Shown here in pieces: positions 55,007 through 63,470 of a DNA stretch of 64,000 nucleotides. The notes beneath the pieces were generated by a model that ran no database searches, was not told where the DNA came from, and was given only the letters and a program-made list of their open reading frames with translations. The position numbers were made by a program, and so were the translations under genes. Origin of the DNA: Algoriphagus machipongonensis (lineage in GTDB: Bacteria; Bacteroidota; Bacteroidia; Cytophagales; Cyclobacteriaceae); assembly GCF_000166275.1 (NCBI RefSeq), contig NZ_CM001023.1, forward strand, positions 744,001-808,000, written 5' to 3'. Every line of letters starts with the position of its first letter. The stretch's first letter is position 1.

Positions 55007-55900
55007 TCAAGTGGGGTCGTACCCGAATTTTTTCAGTTTTGATTTATTTTTTCTCCAATTGGCTTCCACCTTCACAAAGGTCTCTAGAAACACTTGTTTG
55101 CCGAAGAATTTTTCCAGTTCCTCACGTGCTTCAATGCCAACTTTTTTGAGCGCTTTTCCCTTATCTCCGATGATAATGCCTTTCTGGCTATCTCTTTCGA
55201 CATAGATGGTTGCTCTGATCCGGATGATCTTATTTTTTACATGAAAGTCTTCAACATTGACTTCTGTGCTGTAAGGAACTTCCTTTTTATAATTGTTGAA
55301 AATCTTTTCACGGATAATCTCAGAGGCAAAGAACCGTTCGGAACGGTCTGTTAGTTCCTCTTTATCATAAAAAGGTGGGTGTTCAGGTAATCTTTCCAGA
55401 ATTTCCTGAAGGACTTTATCTGTATTGAATTCCTCTCCGGCAGAAATAGGGATCACCACATCTGCTTTTATTCTGGAAGTCCAGTATTCAGTAACTTTTT
55501 CAAGCTGTCCTTCTTTAGCAAGATCGATTTTGTTGATAGCTAAAATGATCGGAATGCCTGATTGGTTGATTTTATCGATTATCTCTACGATCTCCTCGTC
55601 TGTTTCATAAAGGTCGGTCACAAATAAAACCACGTCTGCATCCTCTAATGAGATGTTGACAAAGCTCATCATGTTTTTATGTAGCTCGTACTGTGGTTTC
55701 AACATGCCAGGTGTGTCAGAAAACACAATCTGATAATTTTCAGTGTTTGTCAGACCAAGGATCCTATGGCGAGTAGTTTGTGCTTTCGAAGAAATGATCG
55801 AAAGTCTTTCTCCCACGAGGATATTCATCAGGGTAGATTTCCCGACATTTGGCTTGCCGATGATGTTTACAAATCCTGCTTGATGCTTGGTTTGAGTCAT
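55007..55900 (-). CDS. era: GTPase Era
   Basis: Era is a 30S-assembly GTPase that binds the 16S 3' end. The 297-residue protein has G1 GKPNVGKSTLMNILVG, G3 DTPGM, G4 NKIDL and a C-terminal KH domain (IIGDKGKALKKVGIEAR). Position directly before der forms a ribosome-assembly pair. A -7 box TACCTTTG lies 17 bases upstream. A role near the 16S 3' end is notable because the rpsU control discussed above concerns the same rRNA segment. Confidence 0.96.
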   Translation of the reverse strand: MTQTKHQAGFVNIIGKPNVGKSTLMNILVGERLSIISSKAQTTRHRILGLTNTENYQIVFSDTPGMLKPQYELHKNMMSFVNISLEDADVVLFVTDLYETDEEIVEIIDKINQSGIPIILAINKIDLAKEGQLEKVTEYWTSRIKADVVIPISAGEEFNTDKVLQEILERLPEHPPFYDKEELTDRSERFFASEIIREKIFNNYKKEVPYSTEVNVEDFHVKNKIIRIRATIYVERDSQKGIIIGDKGKALKKVGIEAREELEKFFGKQVFLETFVKVEANWRKNKSKLKKFGYDPT

Positions 55901-55917
55901 TCTGTTAAATTTTTTGA

Positions 55918-55925
55918 CAAAGGTA
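55918..55925 (-). promoter_or_regulatory. era -7 box
   Basis: The minus strand reads TACCTTTG upstream of the era ATG. Confidence 0.55.
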
Positions 55926-56122
55926 CTTGATTTTTAGATAATACTGAGGATTTGAGAGGTTCTGCAAAATAAAATTTGGTAAATAAAAACTGAATAGGTA
56001 AGATTTCCATTAAAATGGAGAAGGTATTGCGCGTGAAGGACTTACCCTATTGACTAGTAGTTAAGGGTTGGTTGTTTTTGTGAAAACTAGGTAGATGCAA
56101 TAATTTTTTTTCGATTGTGATT

Positions 56123-56152
56123 TTGCATTAGAAAAATAAACCACTACTTTTG
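56123..56152 (+). promoter_or_regulatory. Promoter of the tRNA-fMet locus
   Basis: TTG at 56123-56125, 19-base spacer, -7 box TACTTTTG at 56145-56152. It lies upstream of both degenerate tRNA half-copies as well as the tRNA, so all three would be in one primary transcript. Confidence 0.65.
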
Positions 56153-56217
56153 TATCACAATTCGCCGCAAGGGCAGTTTTGATAAGAAAAAAGAAGCAAA
56201 AAGCTTTAAAAATATAT

Positions 56218-56354
56218 CGCGGGATGGAGTATCCACGATAGTTATCGGAAGGTAGCTCGTAGGTCTCAATCAAGCAAAAGACATATCGCGGGATGGAGCA
56301 TCCACGATAGCTATCGGGAGGTAGCTCGTAGGGCTCATCAAGCAAAAGAAATAT
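56218..56354 (+). repeat. Two degenerate tRNA-fMet 5'-half copies with inserted palindrome
   Basis: Copies begin with CGCGGGATGGAG at 56218 and 56287 (69 bases apart), and the real tRNA begins with the same word at 56355. In each copy the D loop is replaced by about 21 bases including CGATAGCTATCG (CGATAGTTATCG in the first). They then rejoin tRNA sequence at GGTAGCTCGTAGG and the anticodon region CTCA, after which they end with AAGCAAAAGA. They lack the T arm and 3' acceptor strand, so they cannot be tRNAs. An open frame on the minus strand across this array is a shadow of the repeats. Confidence 0.85.
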
Positions 56355-56425
56355 CGCGGGATGGAGCAGTTGGTAGCTCGTCGGCTCATAACCCGAAGGC
56401 ACAGGTTCGAGTCCTGTTCCCGCTA
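56355..56425 (+). tRNA. tRNA-fMet (CAT), atypically short
   Basis: The 71-base sequence has acceptor strands CGCGGGA and TCCCGCT with the C1-T72 mismatch expected of an initiator. The D arm is GAGC-AGTTGGTA-GCTC, the anticodon CAT, and the T arm ACAGG-TTCGAGT-CCTGT. Compared with the usual initiator, one G is missing from the anticodon stem (TCGG instead of TCGGG before CTCATAA) and the variable loop is four bases (AGGC) rather than five. CCA is not encoded. It may still work, or be a decaying copy; see findings. Confidence 0.75.
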
Positions 56426-56460
56426 CTACAAGGACACTAGAAATGGTGTCCTTTTTTTTG
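56417..56460. repeat. Direct repeat, copy 1 (tRNA-fMet 3' end plus terminator)
   Basis: The last nine bases of the tRNA and the following hairpin to the T run are repeated at 59612-59654, identical apart from one T in the run. This is the layout of an attachment-site duplication at a tRNA 3' end. Confidence 0.7.
56430..56459 (+). terminator. tRNA-fMet terminator
   Basis: Stem AAGGACAC / GTGTCCTT with an 8-base loop, followed by a run of eight T. Confidence 0.9.
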
Positions 56461-56757
56461 TTTTATGGTTTTTTTTCTAAGATCAGAGATTCTATTTCAA
56501 TTTTGTTTGATCTCTTTTTAGATTTTTTCAGTAATCATTCTTGATTCTTTTAATTTCCTTTAAGGAAAAAAATCAACCATCATTAATTTCATATAAAGTA
56601 AAAAATATTCATTTAAAGAAATGATAATATTTATTTTAGCCTTAATTAGGAATAAAAAATCTAATTTTGAACTAAGTCTAAGAAGATGAATTTATTTTAA
56701 AAATTTCATATAAGGAAAATATTCTATAGCGGTTTTATAGAGTTTACCTGGGAATAG
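56461..56757. other. AT-rich spacer inside the repeat-bounded segment
   Basis: About 300 bases of very AT-rich sequence without a credible gene. It contains no promoter I trust. It separates the tRNA terminator from the SusD remnant. Confidence 0.5.
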
Positions 56758-56862
56758 AACTATCAGCCCATGTTTGATGCTCCTAAATACTATTATCGGC
56801 CGATTCCTCAACAGCAACTGATATTGAATCCAAATTTGGGTCTGACTAGATTTTGGGAATAA
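56758..56862 (+). pseudogene. 3' remnant of a susD gene
   Basis: The frame ends with codons for KYYYRPIPQQQLILNPNLGL followed by TRFWE and a TAA at 56860. This closely matches the C terminus of SusD/RagB outer-membrane glycan-binding lipoproteins (…YLxPIPxxExxxNPNLxQNPGW). The frame is broken by a TAG upstream at 56755, and no further SusD sequence is visible. It lies about 110 bases before the phosphoesterase gene and is likely what is left of a SusCD locus. Confidence 0.7.
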
Positions 56863-56970
56863 GACATATAAAAAAAAGATAGATTGGATAAATAAGTTAG
56901 AGCAACCTTCTCAATGTTAGAAGCTTGTTTTTTAGTTATCCAGTCAAAAAGTTACATTCATTTTTGTTAC

Positions 56971-59502
56971 ATGATTTCTACGATCCAACTACAAATTTCA
57001 ATAAAATTGAAAACTCCCCTCTTGCTTTTAGTTTTGATTTGTCTTGGCCAAGCTTCATTTGCTCAGCTAAAAGGAAATGTCTATTGGGATGAAAATAGCA
57101 ATGGGAGAAAAGATCCTTCCGAAAATGGGGTCGCTAATGCCGTGATCTCTGATGGTTTGCATGTTATTAGAACAGATAAAGATGGATCATTCCAATTGGA
57201 AGGCTGGGAAAAACAACAGTTCGTGACGATTTATCCCGCAGCTGATTTTGATTCGCCAATTAGGTATCAGGCAATTCTCCCTAATATTAATTCTTATGAC
57301 TTTGGGGTTCTAAAAAAAGCCAAAAATGATCAAGTATCTTTTGCACATATCAGCGATACGGAGACTTTTGAATACGGTGATTGGGTGGATAATCTTAAAA
57401 AATATGTCAAAACAGAAAAGCCTGATTTTATAGTCCATACCGGAGATATCTGCTATGAATCAGGAATGAAATGGCATAGCGAAAACCTGACTGAAAAGGA
57501 GTTGGGTGTCCCTATTTATTATTGTCTGGGCAATCATGACCTGATCAAAGGTGAGAGGGGTGAGGCTTATTTTGAGTCTAAATTTGGTCCTGCTTGGTAT
57601 GCATTTGAAGCAGGAAATGTGCTCTATGTGATTACCCCTATGATGGGCGGGGATTATCCTCCCGGGTTTGATCATCAAGATATCGGTACCTGGATGAAAA
57701 ATCTATTTGAAACCTATCCTTCGAGTAAGACCAAATTCTTTTTCAACCATGATTTGTTGACAAGTGAGGAGAAATTTGAATTTAAAATCAACGATTCCGA
57801 AACACTCGATCTTAATGAACAAGGATTGAAAGCCTGGTTTTTTGGGCATCTACACATGAATATGACAAAAGCGCATGGGGCCTCTGGAATCAGGTCCTTT
57901 GGCACCGCCTCCCTCCCTCAAGGCGGGATTGATCATTCTCCTTCTTCCTTTCGTGAGGTCCATGTCGATTCTGCAGGCAATATTGAGAGTCAAATGCGCT
58001 GGACTTATCTGAACCGGGAACTAGAAGTAGTCAACCCAAGCAGAGGAATAGGGATGGTCAATGAACAAAATGAAATTTCGCTATCGGTCAATGTTTATGA
58101 CACTGGCTCCAAGGTGGATAGCATTCGCTACAAAGTCTTTGGTCCTGAGGGTTTCAATTGGACCAACTCCATCAATCAGGATAATTGGGAAGTGATGAGA
58201 CCACAATCTGATTGGAACTGGCAAGCAAAAGGAAAAATTGACACATTGGGTCCTCATACTTTAGTGCTTGATGCTTATTTAAGCAGTGGTGAAGTCATCC
58301 ATAGAAGAGCGAGATTTTCTGCTGAGAGGCAAAAGATAGCGAATCAAAACTCACTGGACTGGAAAAATCTAGGAGGAAATGAATCGCATCAAGCATTTCT
58401 TACTGAAAGTTTAAAAGCTCCTTACCAACTCCAATGGACTGCTAACATCGGTAGTAACATTTACATGAGTTCTCCTCTTTTGGCAGATCAATTTGTTATC
58501 TCGTCTAGCTTCGATGATGGCAATGCAAGAGAGTGCTACGTTGTCTGCTGGGATGCGAATACCGGGAAGGAAATCTGGAGAAACAAGACAAGGAACGGTG
58601 TGAAAAATCAAATGGTCATTGCCGATGGTCAAGTCATTGCCACAGACATGGAAGGGATCACCTATTCCTTTTCTCTTGATCAAGGGTTGAAATTGTGGGA
58701 AAAAGATTTAGGGTATAGGCGAAAATTTGGCTTTGTTTCTGGGATAGTTACAGATGGTGAGACGGTCTTTACTGGCTTTGCCGAAAGCCTTACCGCTCTG
58801 AATCCAACCACTGGTCATGTCAAATGGAAAGCAAATAAATCCAAAGGAGGTTATGGGTCTACTGCTACAATGACCTTGGCTGGGAAGTTACTCCTCGTCA
58901 ATCGACAGTGGGGAGGGATGGATGCACTGGACAAGGAAACAGGGGAATACCTCTGGAGTAGAGAAGATGATGGACTCCGATTTAGAGACGGGGTTTTGAC
59001 CTTTGCTGATGGCTATCTTTGGGTCGCGGGTAGATCAGGGTCTGGCGAAAGCAAATTGTTTCAGTTGTCAGTTGAGACCGGCGAAACTATCAGTAGCATG
59101 GAAACTGGAATGATGAATACGGGGACTTCAACTCCGATCGTCTTAAAAGATCAGTTCATATTAGCTGGCTCGCATCCAGGAGTGGTATCCTTTGATAAAG
59201 ATTCTGGCAAAAAACAATGGGAGTTTGAAGTTGATCCTGCTCTTTTTTACACTCCTTCTTACTTTTCTGACCAGCAACAGAGTATAGAATCTACTCCAAT
59301 ACTTGTCGGAGATCATCTGATATTTGGAGCGATGGATGGAAAACTCTATGTTTTGGAAGCTAATTCTGGGAAATTGATTTGGAAGACGCATTTAGGTGCT
59401 CCTATTATGACCTCAGCGGCAATCTCTGAAAATGGCTTTTTTATCTGTGACTTTGCTGGAAATATCTATTATTTCCTTGCCATGGGAAACACTCAGCCTT
59501 AA
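56971..59502 (+). CDS. Exported calcineurin-like phosphoesterase with PQQ-type propeller
   Basis: From ATG 56971 (signal LLLLVLICLGQASFAQ) the protein has ~843 residues. An SdrD-like beta domain (WDENSNGRKDPSENG) is followed by a metallophosphatase domain with Asp129 (HISDTE), Asp159 (HTGDICYE), Asn188-His189 (GNHDL), NHDLL and GHLHMN. The C-terminal half (about 480-840) is a PQQ-type propeller with repeated GKEIWRNKT, GLKLWEKDL, TGHVKWKAN and SGKLIWKTH blades. It probably cleaves a phosphoester at the cell surface or periplasm. It lies between the two tRNA-end repeats, downstream of the susD remnant, and may be foreign to the locus. Confidence 0.85.
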   Translation: MISTIQLQISIKLKTPLLLLVLICLGQASFAQLKGNVYWDENSNGRKDPSENGVANAVISDGLHVIRTDKDGSFQLEGWEKQQFVTIYPAADFDSPIRYQAILPNINSYDFGVLKKAKNDQVSFAHISDTETFEYGDWVDNLKKYVKTEKPDFIVHTGDICYESGMKWHSENLTEKELGVPIYYCLGNHDLIKGERGEAYFESKFGPAWYAFEAGNVLYVITPMMGGDYPPGFDHQDIGTWMKNLFETYPSSKTKFFFNHDLLTSEEKFEFKINDSETLDLNEQGLKAWFFGHLHMNMTKAHGASGIRSFGTASLPQGGIDHSPSSFREVHVDSAGNIESQMRWTYLNRELEVVNPSRGIGMVNEQNEISLSVNVYDTGSKVDSIRYKVFGPEGFNWTNSINQDNWEVMRPQSDWNWQAKGKIDTLGPHTLVLDAYLSSGEVIHRRARFSAERQKIANQNSLDWKNLGGNESHQAFLTESLKAPYQLQWTANIGSNIYMSSPLLADQFVISSSFDDGNARECYVVCWDANTGKEIWRNKTRNGVKNQMVIADGQVIATDMEGITYSFSLDQGLKLWEKDLGYRRKFGFVSGIVTDGETVFTGFAESLTALNPTTGHVKWKANKSKGGYGSTATMTLAGKLLLVNRQWGGMDALDKETGEYLWSREDDGLRFRDGVLTFADGYLWVAGRSGSGESKLFQLSVETGETISSMETGMMNTGTSTPIVLKDQFILAGSHPGVVSFDKDSGKKQWEFEVDPALFYTPSYFSDQQQSIESTPILVGDHLIFGAMDGKLYVLEANSGKLIWKTHLGAPIMTSAAISENGFFICDFAGNIYYFLAMGNTQP

Positions 59503-59534
59503 TTCACCTTTTAAGTTCTAAAAAGGTGAATTAA
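59499..59534 (+). terminator. Long hairpin overlapping the phosphoesterase stop codon
   Basis: Perfect 14-base arms TTAATTCACCTTTT / AAAAGGTGAATTAA around an 8-base loop. The TAA stop is in the left arm. No T run follows, so it could be a stability element rather than an intrinsic terminator. Confidence 0.65.
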
Positions 59535-59594
59535 GAGCTGGAAAGACTTAAAATTTCGATTTCAATAAATTTAAAAATGTAACATTAAAAAAGT

Positions 59595-59654
59595 TATTTT
59601 TGATAGGTTCATTCCCGCTACTACAAGGACACTAGAAATGGTGTCCTTTTTTTG
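59595..59654 (+). pseudogene. Remnant of a second tRNA-fMet 3' end with promoter box and terminator
   Basis: A -7 box TATTTTTG (59595-59602) is followed by AGGTTC, then the tRNA 3' end and the same AAGGACAC/GTGTCCTT terminator (direct repeat copy 2 at 59612-59654). The AGGTTC word is part of the T arm, but the rest of the T arm and all upstream tRNA parts are missing. It may be a deleted second tRNA copy or an attachment-site half. The following gap to 59931 shows no gene. Confidence 0.7.
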
Positions 59655-59931
59655 TTTTTGGACTGGAGATCGATTGACCAAATTTGATCTTGTGGCGGTT
59701 TTCGCTATTTCAGAACTTGTCAAGCATGATCTTTTTTTGATTTGATCTATTGGAAATCTGTATAAGAGAAGTAAAGTTTTTGCTAATTTCTTTTCCTTTC
59801 AAAGAATCGGAGCCATTCATTTTTACTAAGAATCAATTCTTCCTCAAATTTTTTTAGTAGTATTCTTAAAGAAACGGGGAAAATAATTTCCAGAATCTGA
59901 ACAAGCTTACTCAAAAGGACATTAGTATACT

Positions 59932-60909
59932 ATGGAAGAAAAGATAAATCAACTGAATATTAACCTATACTGGTTAAGGGAAAACCTCAAGAAAATTGTT
60001 CTTGGGCTACTGGTGTTACTGGCCCTTTTTACCAGTATTCGTACGGTGGGGCCTGAGGAAGAAGGGGTTGTAATCCAGCTGGGTCAATACAACCGAACTG
60101 TCAATCCGGGGCTAAATTTTATAGTTCCATTTTGGATTGAACGCATGTATAAAATCCCGGTGCAGCGCCAACTAAAGCAGGAATTTGGCTTTAGAACCAC
60201 CAAAGCGGGTCAGCGATCAGATTATACTAAGGAGGGATTTGGAGATGAGAGCATGATGCTGACGGGAGATCTAAATCTGACTGACGTGGAATGGGTGGTT
60301 CAATACAGAATCACAAACTCCTATAATTTCCTTTTCAAAGTCAGAAATGCAGAAAAAACCCTGCGGGACATGTCTGAATCGGTGATGAGAAAAGTGGTGG
60401 GGGATAGGACCGTGAATGAGGTGCTAACTGTCGGAAGACAGGAAATAGCTACTACTGTAGAAGGCTTATTGCAAGAGCTTTGCGATGAATACGAAAACGG
60501 AATCCGAATCGATCAGGTGGTTCTCCAGGATGTCAACCCACCAGAATCTGTCAAACCATCTTTTAATGCAGTCAATCAGGCGCAGCAGGAAAGGGAAACG
60601 CTAATCAACCAAGCAGAAGCAGAATACAATAGGGTAATCCCTAGAGCCAGAGGTGAGGCAGAAGAAACAATTCAGCTGGCAGAGGCTTTTGCCCTTAACC
60701 GAGTGAATCGTGCAAAGGGAGAAGCAGAACGTTTTAATGCCCTATTCAATGCCTACATTAAATCTCCGGAAGTAACCAAACAAAGAATTTATCTGGAAAC
60801 AATGGAGAAGATCTTGCCTAAAATCGGGAACAAAATTATTGTAGATGAGAAAGGCAATAATGTATTGCCTCTTTTAAATATTGATCAAGTAAAAACTCCG
60901 CAAAAATGA
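59932..60909 (+). CDS. hflK: FtsH protease modulator HflK
   Basis: HflK is an inner-membrane SPFH/prohibitin-family protein that forms a large cage with HflC around the FtsH protease. The 325-residue protein has one N-terminal membrane helix (IVLGLLVLLALFTSIRTV), the SPFH core (PEEEGVVIQLGQYNRTVNPG) and a C-terminal helical part (QAEAEYNRVIPRARGEAEE). It overlaps hflC by four bases (ATGA). The usual hflX neighbour is absent. Confidence 0.92.
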   Translation: MEEKINQLNINLYWLRENLKKIVLGLLVLLALFTSIRTVGPEEEGVVIQLGQYNRTVNPGLNFIVPFWIERMYKIPVQRQLKQEFGFRTTKAGQRSDYTKEGFGDESMMLTGDLNLTDVEWVVQYRITNSYNFLFKVRNAEKTLRDMSESVMRKVVGDRTVNEVLTVGRQEIATTVEGLLQELCDEYENGIRIDQVVLQDVNPPESVKPSFNAVNQAQQERETLINQAEAEYNRVIPRARGEAEETIQLAEAFALNRVNRAKGEAERFNALFNAYIKSPEVTKQRIYLETMEKILPKIGNKIIVDEKGNNVLPLLNIDQVKTPQK

Positions 60910-61847
60910 GCAAGAGAAAGATAAGTTCTATCGTTTTGGTAGTTGTATTAGTGATACTATCCTTCAACAGCTATTTTGTGTTGGATGAAACACAGCAGGC
61001 AATCGTCACCCAGTTTGGAAAGCCTGTGGGTGAGCCAAGGACATCCCCTGGGGTCAATTTTAAAATACCTTTCCTTCACAAAGTTCAATTCTTTGACAAG
61101 CGCTATTTGGAGTGGGATGGAGATAGAAATCAAGTCCCGACTAAGGACAAGAAGTTCATCTTTATAGATACCTATGCCCGTTGGGAAATCACGAACCCTT
61201 TGCAATTCTTTATTAGGTTAAGAGACGAACGCTCGGCACAATCCAGATTGGATGATATTTTGGATGGTGAAACCAGAAATGCTATTGCAAGTCACGATTT
61301 ACTTGACATTGTAAGATCCAGCAATAGGGAGCCTGAGATCACGGAGGAGTTTTTGGAGGAAATAGAGGTCTTACAGGACATTTCGGTAGGAAGAGATAAA
61401 ATTGAAGAAATCGTTCTAGAAAAGGCGAACCAAAGAACCGCTGACTTAGGAGTGAGGATTTTGGATTTTCGATTTAAGCGAATGAATTATGTAGACGATG
61501 TCAGAGATCGTGTGTACGATCGAATGATTTCTGAAAGAAACCGAATTGCAGATCAATTTAGATCAGAAGGCCAAGGAAAGGCCCGGGTAATTGAAGGAAA
61601 TAAGGAAAGGGATTTGGCAGAAATACAGTCGGAAGCCTTCCGTGAAGCTGAGGAAATAAAAGGTGAAGCGGATGCTGAGGCAACAGAAATTTATGCCTCA
61701 GCCTACAATAAAAACCGGCAATCTATTGAGCTGTATAAATTTCTCCGAACCATGGAAAGCTTCGAAAAATCTATGGACGAAAAGACCAGTATAATTTTAT
61801 CTACTGATTCTGAATTTTTCAGATATTTAAGAAAGCTGAATCAGTAA
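60906..61847 (+). CDS. hflC: FtsH protease modulator HflC
   Basis: This is the HflK partner in the SPFH complex. The 313-residue protein has one N-terminal membrane helix (IVLVVVLVILSFNSYFVL), the SPFH domain (DETQQAIVTQFGKPVGEPRT), KIPFLHKVQFFDKRYLEW and the charged C-terminal helix (EAEEIKGEADAEATEIYASA). A terminator follows within 30 bases. HflKC tunes FtsH turnover of membrane proteins. Confidence 0.92.
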   Translation: MSKRKISSIVLVVVLVILSFNSYFVLDETQQAIVTQFGKPVGEPRTSPGVNFKIPFLHKVQFFDKRYLEWDGDRNQVPTKDKKFIFIDTYARWEITNPLQFFIRLRDERSAQSRLDDILDGETRNAIASHDLLDIVRSSNREPEITEEFLEEIEVLQDISVGRDKIEEIVLEKANQRTADLGVRILDFRFKRMNYVDDVRDRVYDRMISERNRIADQFRSEGQGKARVIEGNKERDLAEIQSEAFREAEEIKGEADAEATEIYASAYNKNRQSIELYKFLRTMESFEKSMDEKTSIILSTDSEFFRYLRKLNQ

Positions 61848-61875
61848 TTAATCAGTCTAAATCATACCAAGTTAA

Positions 61876-61903
61876 AAGCCGGTCATCACTGATCGGTTTT
61901 TTT
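61876..61903 (+). terminator. hflKC terminator
   Basis: CCGGTCA / TGATCGG stem (61879-61896) with TCAC loop, then T run. Confidence 0.85.
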
Positions 61904-61992
61904 CTTTTTAGGATCGTACTGTAGGTTGTGCCTTAAAACCGATTTCTATTTGTTTTAAAATATGCTCCCCTTTTTTCTCTTTGTTTTTATAT

Positions 61993-62008
61993 TAAAGCTT
62001 TACTGAAC
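61993..62008 (+). promoter_or_regulatory. TAAAGCTTTACTGAAC motif, possible AraC-regulator site
   Basis: The 16-mer reads TAAAGCTTTACTGAAC, about 100 bases before the AraC-type gene. It matches 63280-63295 at 14 of 16 positions; a third partial copy is at 63321. Confidence 0.45.
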
Positions 62009-62108
62009 TAAGAACCTATTGAGATTTAAGAGAGGATTTAAATGAAACTCTTCTTCAAATATTTTTTTAGGGCAATATTTAATGTAAAAGCTGAGTACTT
62101 TTAAGATA

Positions 62109-63269
62109 ATGAATCAAATTATTCCAACAGCAGGTTTAGTATTAGGGCTTTTGGTCAGTTTAGTGCTGATCATTTTTGCTAAGAAGAATCAAAATGGAAA
62201 TTGGCTCTTAGGAACCTCTCTATTTTTTCTCTGGTACGGACTGGTGACCACTGAGATTTATCGCTCTGGACTCATCTTGGAATATCCTGCCTTTTCCAGG
62301 ACTGGAAATATTTTCTCCTACCTCATTGCTCCATTTTTATACTTTTTTATCAGACAGATCATTGATAGAGGAATTGATTGGAAAAGATGGTACTGGTGGT
62401 CTGTTTTTCCAGTCATCTTTTATATGGTGGATTTCTTGCCTTATTTTTTATTGCCCAATTCAGAAAAAATAATGCTCATTAAAGACCAACAAATGGGGGT
62501 GTCCAATTTCAGTTTTTCTGAGGGTTGGATCACGCCGGATTATTTCCAATATCATTTTCGACAAATTTGGTCTTTTGTTTTTTTGATACTGGTATATCAG
62601 ATGTTTTATAGCCGCAGAAAATTAATACTGCCCTTAAATAATAAGATTAATTTTAAGTTATTCTCCTTCATTTTTGTTCTCACCTGCTTGTATTCTGTTT
62701 CCATTATTCCAGGTTACATCAAGAATTTCATCCCTATGAATTGGTATAATCTAACATACCAAAGTTTGACTTTATCCACCACTTTAATATCAACAGCTAT
62801 CTTTTTGATATTCAACCCTGGGTTTTTGTATGGTTTTTACTGGGATAAAGAGCCTCAAATTAATGTGGATAACTCTATAAAAAAATCTCAAAAAGAGCCA
62901 GAAATTAATTCATCAGATCTTTCCATTTGCAAGGCAATTGGGAGTTTTTTAGAGATGAAAAAAGTATTTTTAAATCCTGCCTATTCGATCCATGATTTAA
63001 GTAGGGAAATTGAAATACCTGTATATAAACTCTCGCCAGCCATTAATTCAGTACATGGGGTGAATTTCAACGTTTGGTTAAATACCTTCAGGATAAGAGA
63101 ATTTGAAAGATTGGCTGAGATAGAAAGTTATCAACAAATGGGGATGGACTTGCTTGCTGAAAAATGTGGGTTTACTAATCGAGCGACTTTTACCAATGCC
63201 TGTAAAAAAATTAAGGGAATGACTCCTGGAGCATATTTAAAAGAGAAGATAAATACTCGTGTCTCTTGA
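62109..63269 (+). CDS. Membrane-anchored AraC-family regulator
   Basis: The 386-residue protein has seven or so hydrophobic segments in the first ~240 residues (LVLGLLVSLVLIIFAKK, FSYLIAPFLYFFIRQI, FSFIFVLTCLYSVSIIPGYI) and then an AraC-type double HTH (about residues 290-380: YSIHDLSREIEIPVYKL and LLAEKCGFTNRATFTNACKK). DNA binding by a membrane-anchored AraC protein would tie a sensed outside signal directly to transcription. The sulfatase gene starts ~200 bases downstream, with repeated TAAAG motifs in between, so control of that gene is a reasonable inference. Confidence 0.85.
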   Translation: MNQIIPTAGLVLGLLVSLVLIIFAKKNQNGNWLLGTSLFFLWYGLVTTEIYRSGLILEYPAFSRTGNIFSYLIAPFLYFFIRQIIDRGIDWKRWYWWSVFPVIFYMVDFLPYFLLPNSEKIMLIKDQQMGVSNFSFSEGWITPDYFQYHFRQIWSFVFLILVYQMFYSRRKLILPLNNKINFKLFSFIFVLTCLYSVSIIPGYIKNFIPMNWYNLTYQSLTLSTTLISTAIFLIFNPGFLYGFYWDKEPQINVDNSIKKSQKEPEINSSDLSICKAIGSFLEMKKVFLNPAYSIHDLSREIEIPVYKLSPAINSVHGVNFNVWLNTFRIREFERLAEIESYQQMGMDLLAEKCGFTNRATFTNACKKIKGMTPGAYLKEKINTRVS

Positions 63270-63279
63270 CAAATAGATG

Positions 63280-63332
63280 TAAAGTTTTACTGAATCGTTA
63301 CTATTTTTTGAAAGTTGACTTAAAGCCTTACT
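63280..63332 (+). promoter_or_regulatory. Two direct TAAAG motifs before the sulfatase gene
   Basis: TAAAGTTTTACTGAAT (63280) and TAAAGCCTTACT (63321) start 41 bases apart, about four DNA turns, as expected for dimeric AraC-type binding on one face. Confidence 0.45.
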
Positions 63333-63470
63333 ATATTTTTTTAAATTTAATCTAGGTATTATATTATTTATTCGTTTCGCTGAAGGAAGAAGGTATGATT
63401 AATCGATAGAAATTAATACCTGCTTGAATTTTTGTTTCTGAGTTTTTATCAATCAACTATTTAATAAATC

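Noticed and set aside
56061..56402. Open frame on the minus strand over the tRNA-half array
   Set aside because: Its internal repeats mirror the degenerate tRNA copies and it crosses the tRNA and its promoter, so it is a shadow.
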